64,000 nucleotides of DNA from Siderastrea siderea (Eukaryota > Cnidaria > Anthozoa > Scleractinia > Rhizangiidae). Location of the stretch: contig OZ034978.1 in the NCBI GenBank assembly GCA_964030785.1, positions 1,074,001 to 1,138,000 on the forward strand, read 5' to 3'. A program made the translations under genes and the position numbers. Each line of letters starts with the position of its first letter. Position 1 is the stretch's first letter. The notes beneath the pieces are model-generated. The model made no database searches. It saw only the letters and a list, made by a program, of their open reading frames with translations, and was not told the DNA's origin. Below are positions 50,214 to 61,837 of this stretch, in pieces.

Positions 50214-50677
50214 AGTATGGGACGCCGCTGACCGCTCAGACCCAAGCTCCACGCTGCCACCCGGTACATAGCTATTTGGCCTTTGAACTCTTTTTTATGG
50301 GACGCCACTGACCACTCAGGTCCAGGCAAACGCTCCCTCTTATAAACTAAATATGGGTTGATTAAAAAAAATTGATTTTTTTCCTGACAAGTGGCTTAAT
50401 GCTTTGATATTTTCACTTCCGGTTCCGGTATGACGTCATTTCCGTTGTCATGGTGATCACTTCCGCTCCTGGTATGATTTCATTTCCGGTTTTACCTTTT
50501 TTGGTAGCAGCACGTGAACACACGCGTGATACCAAATTGGACTTTTGACCCCTTCCATCTCCACCAATCACCAGCCACAAAAATCCAACATGGCCGACTT
50601 TTTGACCCTCCTCCACCAGTCAAATCCTTCAACATCAAAACGAGGCCAGGAACTCCTAACGAGCCGACATTACTACT
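50214..50677 (-). repeat. Polinton B right TIR, uninterrupted
   Basis: 464 bp, inverted partner of 8831-9022 plus 33073-33335. It contains CRE TGACGTCA (50431-50438), ETS-like CACTTCC/ATTTCCGG repeats, CACGTG (about 50511) and the subterminal unit with TAGCTATTTGG. It ends ...GACATTACTACT and preserves the empty LINE site. Confidence 0.92.
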
Positions 50678-50683
50678 CAGACA
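50678..50683. repeat. Target site duplication of Polinton B, right copy
   Basis: CAGACA, identical to 8825-8830. Confidence 0.9.
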
Positions 50684-53600
50684 TCGAAGTTATCAGGAAG
50701 CAAGTGATTGGAGCTGTATCCGGCAGCTATTAAATAAATCCTGTTTTTGAAAGACTCGTAATGGACAGAATTCGTTATGCGTCATACAGAGCTAAAACTA
50801 AGAGAATGCAGTACAGACATGGAAATCATTATAAAACACCAGGTTTGGTCTTTTCCCAGCAAGGTTTGACAAAACGAGATTTCAGTGACTCCTTAAGGAC
50901 AAAATTAGGTCTGTGTCGTAAAGGGCTAAGGCTTGCAGAATATGCCAGAGACACCGAAGTCATCATGAAAAGTGATTAGAGATGTTTCCGACAACCATTG
51001 AAAAAATGGAGTTTTCGAAGGACTCATAATGGACAGATTTCGTTATGCCTCGTAGAGAGATAAACCTAGGAGAATGTACTGCAGACATGGAAATCATCAT
51101 TAAACATCTAGTTTGGTCTTTTTCCACCAAGTTTTGACAAACAAGATTTTCAGCTACTTGTTATCAACAAAATTTGGTCTATGAGTTAGAGCTTTTAAAC
51201 TTGCAGAATATGCCACAGACATCGAAATCACCATGAATCAAGTGATTTGAGCTGTTCCCCAGAACTATTGAAAAATCCAGTTCTTGAAAAACTCATAATA
51301 GACAGAATTCGTTATGGGTCGCTGAGAGCTAATACTAAGATAAGGTACTACAGACAGGGAAATCATCATAAAACACCTTGTTTGGTCCTTTGCCAGCAAG
51401 TTTTGACAAAACGAGGTTTCAGTGTCTCGTTATCGACAAAATTTGGTCCGTGCCTTAAAGGGCTAAAGCTTTTAGAATACCCCACAGACATCACAGTCAT
51501 CATGAATCAAGTGATTTGAGGTGTTTCCGGCAACTATTGAATAAATACAGTTTTCGAAAGACTCATAATGGCCAGAATTCGTTATGCGTCGTAGAGAGCT
51601 AAAACGAGATAATGTCCTACAGGCATAAAAATCATGATAAAACTCCTGGTTTCGTCAGTTCCCAACGGGATTTACAGTGAGTCGGTAGGGACGCATTTCG
51701 GTTTGTGTCTTACAGGGTTAAAGCTTTCAGAATATGCCACAGACATCGAAGTCATCATGAAAAAAGTGATTGGAGCTGTTTCCGGAAGTTATTAAATACA
51801 TCCAGTTTTCAAAAGACTCCTTATCCAGAGAATTAATTTGCGTCGTGGAGAGCTAAGACCGAGCAAATGTCGTACAGAAATCGAAATCATGATAAAACAC
51901 CTCGTCTGGTCAGTCCCCAACAACTTCTGACAAAACGAGATTTCCAGTGACTCGCTGGGGACGTAATTTGAATACGCCACTGACATCGAAGGTTTCATGA
52001 AATAAGCGATTTGAGCTGTGTTCGGGAACAATTGAATAATTCCAGTTTTCGAAAGCTGATAATGGAGAGAATTTGCCATGCATCGTAGAAAGCTAAAACA
52101 AGGAGAATGTACTACAGAGATGGAAATCATCATAAAATACCTGGTAAGGTCTTTTCCCAGCAAGTTTTGACAAAATGAGATTTTAGTGACTCGTTATGGA
52201 CAAAATACGGTCTGTGTCGTAAAGGGCTAAAGTTGCAGAATATGCCACAGACATCGAAGTCAGCATGAAGCAAGTGATTTTAGCTGTTTCCAGGAACTAT
52301 AGAATAAATCCAGTTTTCAAAAGACTAATAATGGACAGAACTCGTTATGCATCGTAAAGAGCTAAGACTGACAGAATGTCCTACAAACATCAAAATCATG
52401 ATAAAACACATGGTTTACTCGATTCCCAATAACCCGTTAAGGACGTATTTCGGTTTGTGTCGTACACCGTTAAGGCTTGCAGAATATGCCACGGATATGG
52501 AAATCATCATGAGACAAGTGATTTGAGCTGTTTCCGGTAACGTTTGAATAAATGCAGTTTTTTAAAGACTCATAATGGACAGAATTCGTTATGCGTGGTA
52601 GAAAGCTAAAGCTGAGAGAATGTCCTACAGACATGGAAAACATCATAAAAAAGGCGGTTTTGTCTTTTTCCAGCAAGATTTGACAAAACGAGATTTAAGT
52701 GACTCGTTATGGACAAAATTCGGTCTGCGTCGTAAAGGGCTAAAGCTGGCAAAATATGCCACAGACATTGCAGTTATCATGAAACAAGCGATTTGAGCTG
52801 TTTCCGGGAACTATTGAATAAATGCAATTTTCGAAAGACTCAATAAACAGAATTCTTTGTGCGTCGTAGAGAGCTGAAACTAAGAGAATGTACTAAAGAT
52901 ATGGAAATCATCATAAAAAGCCTGGTTTGGTCAGTTCCCAACAACTTCTGACAAAAGTAGATTTGCAGTGACTCGTTATGGACTAAATTCGGAAGGGTCA
53001 AAGCTTTAAGAATATGCCACAGACATTGAAGTCATCATGAAAGAAGTCCTTTGAGCTGTTTCCCTCAGCTATTGAATAAAGGCAGTTTTCGAACGACTCA
53101 CGATGGAGAGAATTTGTTATACGTCGTGGAGAGCTGAAACTGAGAGAATGTCCTACAGACATGACAATCAGGATAAAAAACCTGGTTTGGTCAGTTTCCA
53201 ACAACTTCTGACAAAACGAGATCTGCAGTGACTCGGTAGGGAGGTATTTCGGTTTGTGCCGTACAGGGTTAAAGGTTAAAGAATATGCCACAGACATCGA
53301 AGTCATCATGAAACAAGTGATTTGAGCTGTTTCCGGAAACTATTTCTAAAATGCAGTTTACGAATGACTCATAATAGACAGAATTCCTTTGGGGCCGTAG
53401 GGAGCTAAAACTAAGAGAGTTGTACTACAGACATGGAAATCATCATAAAACAGCTGGTAAGGTCTTTTCCCAGGGAGTTCTGAAAAAAGGAGATTTGCAG
53501 TGACTCGTTATGGACTAAATTCCGTCTGTGTCCTAAAGGGGCAAAGCTTTCAGAATATGCCATAGAAGAGTGAGAATACTGAGTACTCAGAACACTGAGA

Positions 53601-54663
53601 GAATGTACTACACGGATGGAAATCATCATAAAACACCTGGTAAGGTCTTTTCCCAGCAAGTTTTGACAAAACGAAATTTCAGTAACAAGTTGTGGACAAA
53701 AGGCAATGCATGTCGCACATGGCTGAAACTTGCAGAATATGAAATAGACATCGAAGTCATCATGAAACAGGTGATTTAAGCTGTTTCCGGGAACTGTTGA
53801 AAAATGCAGTTTTCGAAAGGCTCATAATGGACAGTATTTGTTATGCGTCGTAGAGAGCTAAAACTGAGAGAATATCTTACAGACATGAAAATCATGATAA
53901 AACAATTGGTTTGTTCAGTTCCATACAACTTCTGACAAAACGAGATTTGCAGTGACTCGTTAGTGACGTAATTCGGTTTGTGTGGTACAGGGTTCAGGCT
54001 TGCAGAATATGCCACTGACATCGAGGTCATCATGAAACAAGTGATTTGAGGAGTTTCCGGCATCTTTTAAATAAATCCAGTTTTCGAAAGACTCACAAAG
54101 GGCAGAATTGGTTATGCGTCGTAGAGAGCTAAAACTGAGAGAATGTCCTACAGACATGAACATCATGATAAAACACCTGGTTTGGTCAGATGAAAACAAC
54201 AATAAATCCAGTCTTCGAACGAATCATAAATGACCGAATTCGTTATGCGTCGTATAGAACTAAGACTTACAGAATGTCCTACAGACATGAAAATCTTGAC
54301 AAAACAGCTGGCTTGCTCAGTTTCCAATACCTTCCGACAAAACGAGATTTGTAGTCACTTGTTAGGGACATATTTCCGTTTGTGTCGAACAGGGTTAAAG
54401 CTTGCAGAATATGCCACAGACATCAAAGTCATCGTGAAAGAAGTCGTTTGAGCTTTTACCGGCAGCTATTTAATAAATCCAGTTTTCGAGACTCATAATG
54501 GAGAGAACTCGTTATCCGTCGTTGAGAGCTAAAACTGAGAGAATGTCCTACAGATATCAAAATCATGATAAGACACCTGGTTTGGTCGGTTCCCAACAAC
54601 TTCTCACCAATGGACATTTGCAGTGACTCGTTAGGGACGTAATTCGATTTGTGTCGTACAGAA
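50684..54663. repeat. Satellite array, middle block
   Basis: About 15 monomers of the same satellite and orientation as 1-8824, resuming mid-monomer (TCGAAGTTATCAGGAAGC). Some monomers are nearly identical to ones in the left block; for example 51250-51350 matches 850-950. It ends mid-monomer at a TTAA. Confidence 0.95.
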
Positions 54664-54667
54664 TTAA
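54664..54667. repeat. TTAA target duplication, left copy
   Basis: TTAA at the left border of the long-TIR element. In intact monomers the target reads GTACAGGGTTAAAGCTTGCAG. Confidence 0.85.
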
Positions 54668-56447
54668 GTGGCATTCTCGCTAAAAGCGGTCCACTCGATT
54701 TCGCGACCAAAAATAGTTTTCCTTTATTTTTGGTTTGTGAAAAGGGTTTGATACACATGTATTTCCAATTCTTTATTTTCGCCTTGCTACAAGTCAAAAA
54801 CCAATTTTGCCCGCAATGGGGTTTCCGGCGGTGATCAAAAGGCTGAAATTTATGGATTTTGAGAGGCGGGTTACGGCCAATTAAATGCAGCTTACGAAAT
54901 TTTGCTTTGACCTAGTATCTAAGATACACCGACCAATTTCGCAAACAAAATGTGGAAAAAGTTGATAAATTTTTGAGCACGTCAGGTGAAGTAAAAGACA
55001 ACATACTCTGAAGCCTATAACGAGATCCCCAAAATGGACCAAATACAAGAAACCATTTCGTATCGTTTGCGGCCTAAATTGGGTTAAAAAACAACATCAC
55101 AGCAAAGTTCTTACCTTATTTAATCAATTTGTAAGCTCAAACGTGCGGGTATCTCCCTGGATCACAAGCGAAAACAGGTTAGAACTCCGCCATTGACAGC
55201 GTGTTAACGTAAATATCGCTTGTGTCAAAGGTCACTTACATCACCCTAGAACTTGGCAAAAATACTTTATTCGGGGATTTTAACCCGTTGCTGTCCACCA
55301 AAATAAATGTCTATAGCTTCCTTTAATGCTCGTACATCCAATTTGGATCCAGAACAGGATGAAAGTTGCGTTAATTTGATAAATATTCATGGCGGGTGAC
55401 GCTCAACAGAGTAAACAACGTCGGGTATCGTAGTTAATCCAGATTTTTGCTCCGGTAAGGAATAAAAAACTCTGTAAGATCCCTAGAATAAGAAGAGAAG
55501 TTATGTAGTTGAACTCTAACAATGAATTTAGACTGTTCAACACCTCCTGCAACTTGGACGCCGTCAAGGCAGAAAAATGTAATTTGAAAAGTTGCAACGA
55601 AAATCGTGCTAGTTGTCCAGACTCACCTGGGAACTGGCCCGCCAGAACGTGAAATGAAATTATTTTCGACTAAGTCGCCTGAGTTTCCGTTTTAGCCTTG
55701 GGTCTAGTCGTTCGGTAATGTACTGTAGGAATTGTGAAGTTCGCAGTAGTTGGAATTACTCATCTCAGAAGATTTGGGACGACGGCGACGTTTGCTTACG
55801 TCACAATTTGTCACACAATCTTATCAATGTCGCGCGACTAACTTAGTAGCAAGCGAAAAGAGATATTTAAAAAATCCTTTGCGATTTAGGCCCTGTGCAC
55901 TTTATGATAATTTATAGAAAGTGGTGAACAGGTTTCATCTAGCAAGTAAGAGAAAATAAAATTGATATATTCAAGCCATGATGTAATTTTCTTTTTATTA
56001 TAATGAGAAGAGTATTCTTGCACATGAGTGAGAGAATAAGAGAGTGTAAGAGCGGGAAATGACGTCATCGATATCGTCACTAGTGAGGATATGGAAAATA
56101 CGCCACTCGTCCCAGATGTAGTTTCGTGTGAAATTTACGAGTGGTCTACTTTCCACTAAAACACTCTTGTCTATATCATAAGGAGAAATACGTCACAACC
56201 GGCACGGTACAGTCGTATGTCGGAAATATGAATAGGAAATATCAAATATAGTAGGAAACGTGAGTTGTTCTCTAACTGAGCAGCTGAGAGAGAAAACGTT
56301 TCTATACTTACGACTAGTTACGTAAAATAAATCAATCATTAAATACATATTCATTCCAACGCCGAGGAATCACCAGACTGGGGAGCAGTACCAAACTAAG
56401 ATATCCTCAGTGCCACTTCAAATATTGGACGAGGTGGGGGTGTTGAA
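54668..56447 (+). repeat. Left arm of the long-TIR element
   Basis: Inverted match to 57794-59469 with roughly 90 percent identity by eye in most stretches. A segment of about 150-200 bp near 55960-56210 does not match the other arm and is probably a later insertion or replacement. Non-coding. Confidence 0.85.
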
Positions 56448-57793
56448 AGAGAGCATAGAACAAAAATCAACGACTACGAGCCAACAATTGCATAGGTGTG
56501 GCTGAACGTTTATACAATCCAGAAAATAATGACAATATCTGAAAAGATAAACGCTTCCTTGATATCTTTATTACTCCGTGACTCGCTTGACCAGACTGCA
56601 TTTTCTAATAAACGCAGTGACTTTTTTACATTGTCAAAGAAAGTTGACGAGCATTAGTTCTTCACCACATTGGCCAGGGCAACAAAACCGTCAAAGGGCA
56701 ACAGGGCAACAAAGATCCTGAAGGTTCCAACCAAGACGCTCTGTTCGAATGCTAGGAGCCAAAACACCAACCGTCAGAAGGTTTGTATGAAAGACGTGAC
56801 TAGGCATTCATCGTTTTCATCACTGGCACTAGAATCCAAGCTATCAGCAGGGGAAGGCTCCCCCCCTAGGCTCAAACCCTTACCCTTTAATATACCAGTT
56901 TTTTACCCAAATTGCACCCTTTTAATAACCTAGAGTAAGAATGTAGCCCTTTCTTCTACACATGTTTATATCTCAAGGATTGTCGCGACATGTGTATCTG
57001 GGCTTTCAGTCGCCCTGAGTCGGTTACTAAAGGTCCTCAACTCTCGTGTGTTCCGCGTCATTTTTGCCAGAATTTGGCACCTTTTTGTATACTTAACTTT
57101 AGCTGCTTTCTCCTTTACTTAGCAGCGCACTTTGCTGACCTTTAAAATACTTAATATACTAAGATGACGATTTTTCCAACCTTTCACTATGCTGCAGGCT
57201 CAAAAAGTCACTCTTTTTGGGCGGAGTCTCCCATATACTCCACTATAGGAAGTGCCTCCCCCCCCCCAATTGCAAAGTGAAGTAATAATCGAATTGTGCG
57301 ACATGGGCTGGCACTACAGAGACCAAGAGGAAAGGATCGAGGATTTCGGAGAGGGTAAAAGAGTACCCTACAACGCGATTTGATATTGGCGAGGAAAGAC
57401 TACGAATAGCTGATTCAGTACAGGTGTCAGGGGACATGAGAAAGGCCAGAGAAACAGTTGGAGAGAGAAGAGGTGAGAGAAGTGAATGGCTAACAAAGGC
57501 TCAGATGTAACTGACGTTTTTTTCAAGATGAAAGCCTCATGGAACATGGATTAAATTACCTTACATGAGAAGTAAAGGCAGAATACTATAGATGAGGTTG
57601 TAAGCCAGGTGGGACTCCATCATTTAATGACTTTTGATGGTTATGACGTGTGCGAGCAAGTCAGGCTCGACCCGTTATCTAAATTCCACGTCACCCTGCT
57701 TAAGGCCATGTGTTCGCATTTTGAACTTCCCTTTAAAACCAGAGAAGTGAAGGCCTCTTTATTAAAAAAGCCAAGAAACATGGTAGAAGAATG
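56448..57793. other. Internal segment of the long-TIR element
   Basis: About 1.35 kb, not duplicated elsewhere in the window. The longest frame (56670-56933, 87 codons) has no recognisable domain. It contains a C10 run at 57258-57267 and short duplicated GGGCAACA motifs near 56695. No transposase motif seen. Confidence 0.5.
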
Positions 57794-59469
57794 TTCAACA
57801 ACCCCACCCCGCCCAATATTTGAAGTGGCGATGAGGATATCTTAGTTTGGTAGTGCTCCCCTGGCCCCAGTCCGGTGATTCCTCGGCATTGGAATGAATA
57901 TTTATTTACTGTTTGATTTATTTTACGTAACTAGTCGTAAGTATAGAAACGTTTTCGCTCTCAACTGCTCAGTTAGAGAACAACTCACGTTTCCTACTAT
58001 ATTTGATATTTCCTATACATATTTCCGACATACGACTGTACCAATCGAAAATAAAATTCCTATCTTCGCGCCGCCGTGTAATGTCCTCTATATGTTTTGG
58101 GTGAACGCAATGCGCCCCGTCACGCTCCCACCTTTTTTCTCTCACTTGCTAGATGAAACCTGTTCACCACTTTCCATAAATTATCATAAAGTGCACAGGC
58201 CCTAAATCGCGAAGGATTTTTTTTTAATTTCTCTTTTCGCTTGCTACTAAGTTAGTCACGCGACATTGATAAGATTGTGTGACAAATTGTGACGTAAGCA
58301 AACATCGCGGTCGTCCCAAATCTTCTGAGATGAGTAATTCCAACTACTGCGAACTTCACAATTTCTCTTTATACTAAAAAGATTCCTACAGTCCATTACC
58401 GAACGACTAGACCCAAGGCTAAAACAGAAACTCAGGCGACTTAGTCGAAAATAATTTCATTTCACGTTCTGGCGGGCCAGTTCCCAGGTGAGTCTGGACA
58501 ACTAGCACGATTTTCGTTGCAACTTTTCAAATTATATTTTTCTGCCTTGACGGCGTCCAAGTTGCAGGAGGTGTTGAACAGTCTAAATTCATTGTTAGAG
58601 TTCAACTACATAACTTCTCTTCTTATTCTAGGGATCTTGAAAAGTTTTGTATTCCTTACCGGAGCAAAAATCTGGATCAACTACGATACCCAAAGTTGTT
58701 TACTTTGTTGAGCGTCACCCGCCATGAATATTTATCAATTTAACCCACATTTCATCCTGTTCTGGATCAAAGTTGGATGTACGAGCATTAAAGGAAGCTA
58801 TAGACATCTATTTCGGTGGATAGCAACGGGTTAGAATCCCCGAATAAAGTATATTTGCCAAGTTCTAGGGTGATGTAAGTGACCTTTGACACGAGCGATA
58901 TTTACGTTAACACGCTGTCAATGGCGGAGTTCTAACCTGTTTTCGCTTGTGATCCAGGGAGATACCCGCACGTTTGAGCTTACAGATTGATTAAATAAGG
59001 TAAGAACTTTGCTGTGACGTTGTTTTTTAACCCAATTTAGGCCGCAAACGATACGAAATGGTTTCTTGTATTTGGCCTATTTTTGGGATCTCATTATAGG
59101 CCTTAGAGTAGGTTGTCTTTGACTTTACGTGACTTGTTCAAAAATTTATCAACTTTTTCCATATTTTATCTGTGAACTTGGTCGATGTATCTTAGATACT
59201 AGGTCAAAGCAAAATTTCGTTAGCTGCATTTAGTTCGCCGTAGCGCGCCTCTCAAAATCCATAAATTTCAGCCTTTCGATCACCGCCGGAAACCCTGTTG
59301 CGGGCGAAATTGGTTTTTGGCTTGTAGCAAAGCAAAAATAAAGAATTGGAAAATAAATGAAGTGGTTTTGATACATGTGTACCAAACCCTTTTCACAAAC
59401 CAAAAATAACTGAAAACTATTTTTGGTCGCAAAATCGCAAAAGTGGACCGCTTTTAGCGAGAATGCCAC
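57794..59469 (-). repeat. Right arm of the long-TIR element
   Basis: Inverted partner of 54668-56447. Confidence 0.85.
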
Positions 59470-59473
59470 TTAA
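59470..59473. repeat. TTAA target duplication, right copy
   Basis: TTAA followed by satellite sequence GGCTTGCAGAATACGCC. Confidence 0.85.
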
Positions 59474-60705
59474 GGCTTGCAGAATACGCCATTGACATCG
59501 AAGTCATCATGAAGCGTTATTTGAGCTGTTTCTGGCAGCTACTGAAATAAATCCTGTTTTCGAAAGACTCATAATGGAGAGAATTCGCTATGCGTCGTAG
59601 AGAGCTAAAACAAGGAGAATGTACTACAGAGATGGAAATCATCATAAAATACCTGGTAAGGTCTTTTCCTTGCAGGTTTTGACAAAATGAGATTCTAGTG
59701 ACTCGTTATGGACAAAATGCGGTCTGTGTCGTAAAGGGCTAAAGTTGCAGAATATTCCACAGACATCGAAGTCATCATAAAGCAAGTGATTTTTAGGAAC
59801 TATAGAATAAATTTTTTCAGAATAAAAACTATAGAATAAATTTTTTCAGAATAGATTTTTTCAGGAACTATAGAATAAATCCAGTTTTCGAGAGACTCAT
59901 AATAGACGGAACTCGTTATGCATCGTGAAGAGCTAAAACTGAGAGAATGTCCTAAAGACATAAAAATCATGAAAAAACACCTGGTTTACTCGATTCCCAA
60001 CAACTTCTGAGAAAACGAGATTTGCAGTGACCCGTTAGGGACGTATTTCGGTTTGTGTCGTACACTGTTAAAGCTTGCAGAATATGCCACGGATATGGAA
60101 GTCATCATGAGACAAGTGATTTGAGCTCTTTCCAGCAACTTTTGAATAAATGGAGTTTTTGAAAGACTCGTAATGGACAGAATTTGTTATGCGTGGTAGA
60201 AAGCTAAAGCTGAGAGAATGTCCTACAGACATGAAAAACATCATTAAAAAGGCGGTTTGGTCTTTTTCGAGCAAGTTTTGACAAAACGATATTTCAGTGA
60301 CTCGTTATGGATAAAATTCGGTCTGTGTCGTAAAGGGTTAAAGCTTGCAAAATATGCCACAGACATTGAAGTTATCATGAAACAAGTGATTTGAGCTGTT
60401 TGTGGGAACTATTGAATAATGCAGTTTTCGAAAGACTCGTAAGAAACAGAATTCCTTGTGCGTCGTAGAGAGCTAAAACTAAGAGAATGTACTAACGTTA
60501 TGGAAATCATCATAAAAAGCCTGTTTTGGTCAGTTCCCAACAACTTCTGACAAAAGGAGATTTGCAGTGACTCGTTATGGACTAAATTCGCTCCGTGTCC
60601 TAAAGGGCCAAGGCTTTCAGAATATGCCACAGACATTAAAGTCATCATGTAAGAAGTCATTTGAGCTGTTTCCGTCAGCTATTGAATAAAGCCAGTTGTC
60701 GAGAG
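59474..60705. repeat. Satellite array, right block
   Basis: About 4.5 monomers in the same orientation. A small local triplication of AACTATAGAATAAATTTTTT lies at 59796-59880. The array ends at GCCAGTTGTCG, where the 147-bp repeat starts. Confidence 0.93.
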
Positions 60706-61560
60706 CTATGTCCAGGATTGAACTCTGCTACGAGAATTACGAAAACTGCCAAAATTCGCAGAGGTACCAAGAATGGCTTACAAGATGTCAGAGCGACCCA
60801 AGAAGAACTGCGAATTTTACGAAAATTACGAGAATTACGAGAACTGCGAAAATTTGCAAGATCTCAGAGGGACCCAACGAGAATTACGAAAACTGCGAAT
60901 ATTTGCAAAGGTACCAAGAATGGCCTACAAGATGTCAGAGGGACCCAACGAGAACTGCGGATTCTACGAAAATTACGAGAATTACAAGAACTGCGAAAAT
61001 TTGCAAGATCTCAGAGGGACCCAACGAGAATTACGAAAACTGCGAACATTCACAAAGGTACCAAAAATGGCTTACGAGATGTCAGAGGGACAAAACGAGA
61101 ACTGCCAATTTTACGAAAATTACGAGAATTACAAGAACTGCGAAAATTTACAAGATCTCAGAGGGACCCAACGAGAAATATGAAAACTGTGAATATTCGC
61201 AAAGGTACCAAGAATGGCTTACGAGATGTCAGAGGGACCCAACGAGAACTGCGAATTTTACGAAAATTGCGAGAATTACGAGAACTGCGAAAATTTGCAA
61301 GATCTCAGAGGGACCCAACAAGAATTGCGAGAATTACGAAAGCTGCGAATATTCGCAAAGTTAGCAAGGATGGCTTATGAGATGTCAGAGGGGCCCAACA
61401 AGAACTGCGAATTTTACAAAAATTTCGAGAATTACGAGAACTGCAAAAATTTGCAAGATTCTTGAGGGACCCAAGGAGAATTACGAGAATTAAGAAAACT
61501 GTGAAAATTCACAAAGGTTCCAAGAAATACCTCAGGGAAAACTGCCTTTAAGCAAGGGTT
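60706..61560. repeat. 147-bp tandem repeat, about 5.5 copies
   Basis: AGGTACCAAGAATGGC recurs at 60762, 60909, 61056 and 61203 (exact 147-bp spacing). Degenerate forms at 61359 and 61514 have slightly longer spacing. Within a unit, GAATTACGA and GAACTGCGAAAA sub-motifs repeat, so it is built from shorter units. Long reading frames in three plus frames follow from a stop-free unit divisible by three, not from a gene. Confidence 0.92.
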
Positions 61561-61714
61561 ACAATTGGAGAAATTACACCATCAATTATGAAAATACATG
61601 TATTTTTGGAATGATTACTTTGTAACAGCTTGTTTCAGCTATAATTTCACCTATCACAAACTGCAAAAGTCTCTGGGTTAGTTTAAATTTGTTTCATTTT
61701 ATGACTGGATCAAA
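61561..61714. other. Unique A/T-rich sequence, nothing recognised
   Basis: No reading frame, repeat or RNA gene seen. Confidence 0.4.
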
Positions 61715-61837
61715 CTTAAGAATACCCATCCCCTTATTGGCATGCCATTGAATAACAATATTATTCCTTTCGTTTTCATATGCCTCATTTTTCAAAACAT
61801 TGAGAGAAATGTGAATGAGGGGACGGGTATTCTAAAG
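61715..61837. mobile_element. Small hairpin element (MITE-like)
   Basis: 123 bp with about 24-bp terminal inverted repeats: CTTAAGAATACCCATCCCCT at the left and the inverted CTTTAGAATACCCGTCCCCT at the right, 3-4 mismatches. No clear target duplication was identified. Confidence 0.5.

Larger units (their letters stand above)
8831..50677 (+). mobile_element. Polinton B (outer element), split by a LINE that carries Polinton A
   Basis: A Polinton/Maverick (adintovirus-like) element of about 17.8 kb once the 24-kb LINE plus Polinton A insertion is subtracted. It has terminal inverted repeats of about 460 bp, a 6-bp target duplication, and the Polinton gene set: integrase, major capsid, adenain-type protease, FtsK/HerA-like ATPase and protein-primed-type PolB. 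The right end finishes ...ACTACT, so that terminus read inward begins AGTAGTA, as in Polinton A. The left end begins at ATGTCGGC and lacks about 7 terminal bases. Many genes carry frameshifts, stops or deletions. The copy is old: it is interrupted by a LINE that is itself decayed. Confidence 0.92.
54668..59469. mobile_element. 4.8-kb TTAA-flanked element with very long inverted repeats, non-autonomous
   Basis: The two ends are inverted copies, starting GTGGCATTCTCGCTAAAAGC and ending in its reverse complement, flanked by TTAA, and the satellite rejoins in phase on both sides. The arms are about 1.78 kb and 1.68 kb and enclose about 1.35 kb of unrelated DNA. No transposase-like frame is seen. 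TTAA targeting is typical of piggyBac-type elements, but the tip is not the usual CCY of piggyBac and arms this long are unusual. The superfamily is left open. Confidence 0.85.

Noticed and set aside
9824..50677. A and B as a recent segmental duplication of one element
   Set aside because: They differ in many places, carry private deletions and insertions, and have separate tips and target duplications. They are independent insertions of related elements.
56670..56933. 87-codon frame in the core of the long-TIR element as a gene
   Set aside because: Basic, low-information sequence with no recognisable domain or regulatory context.
54668..59469. Assignment of the long-TIR element to piggyBac
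   Set aside because: The TTAA target fits, but the terminal bases are not the expected CCY and no transposase is visible, so the superfamily is left open.
60661..61465. Proteins of 239, 222 and 136 residues rich in RELRKL or NYENCEN repeats
   Set aside because: All three forward frames are open because the 147-bp unit has no stops and is divisible by three. A real gene would favour one frame.
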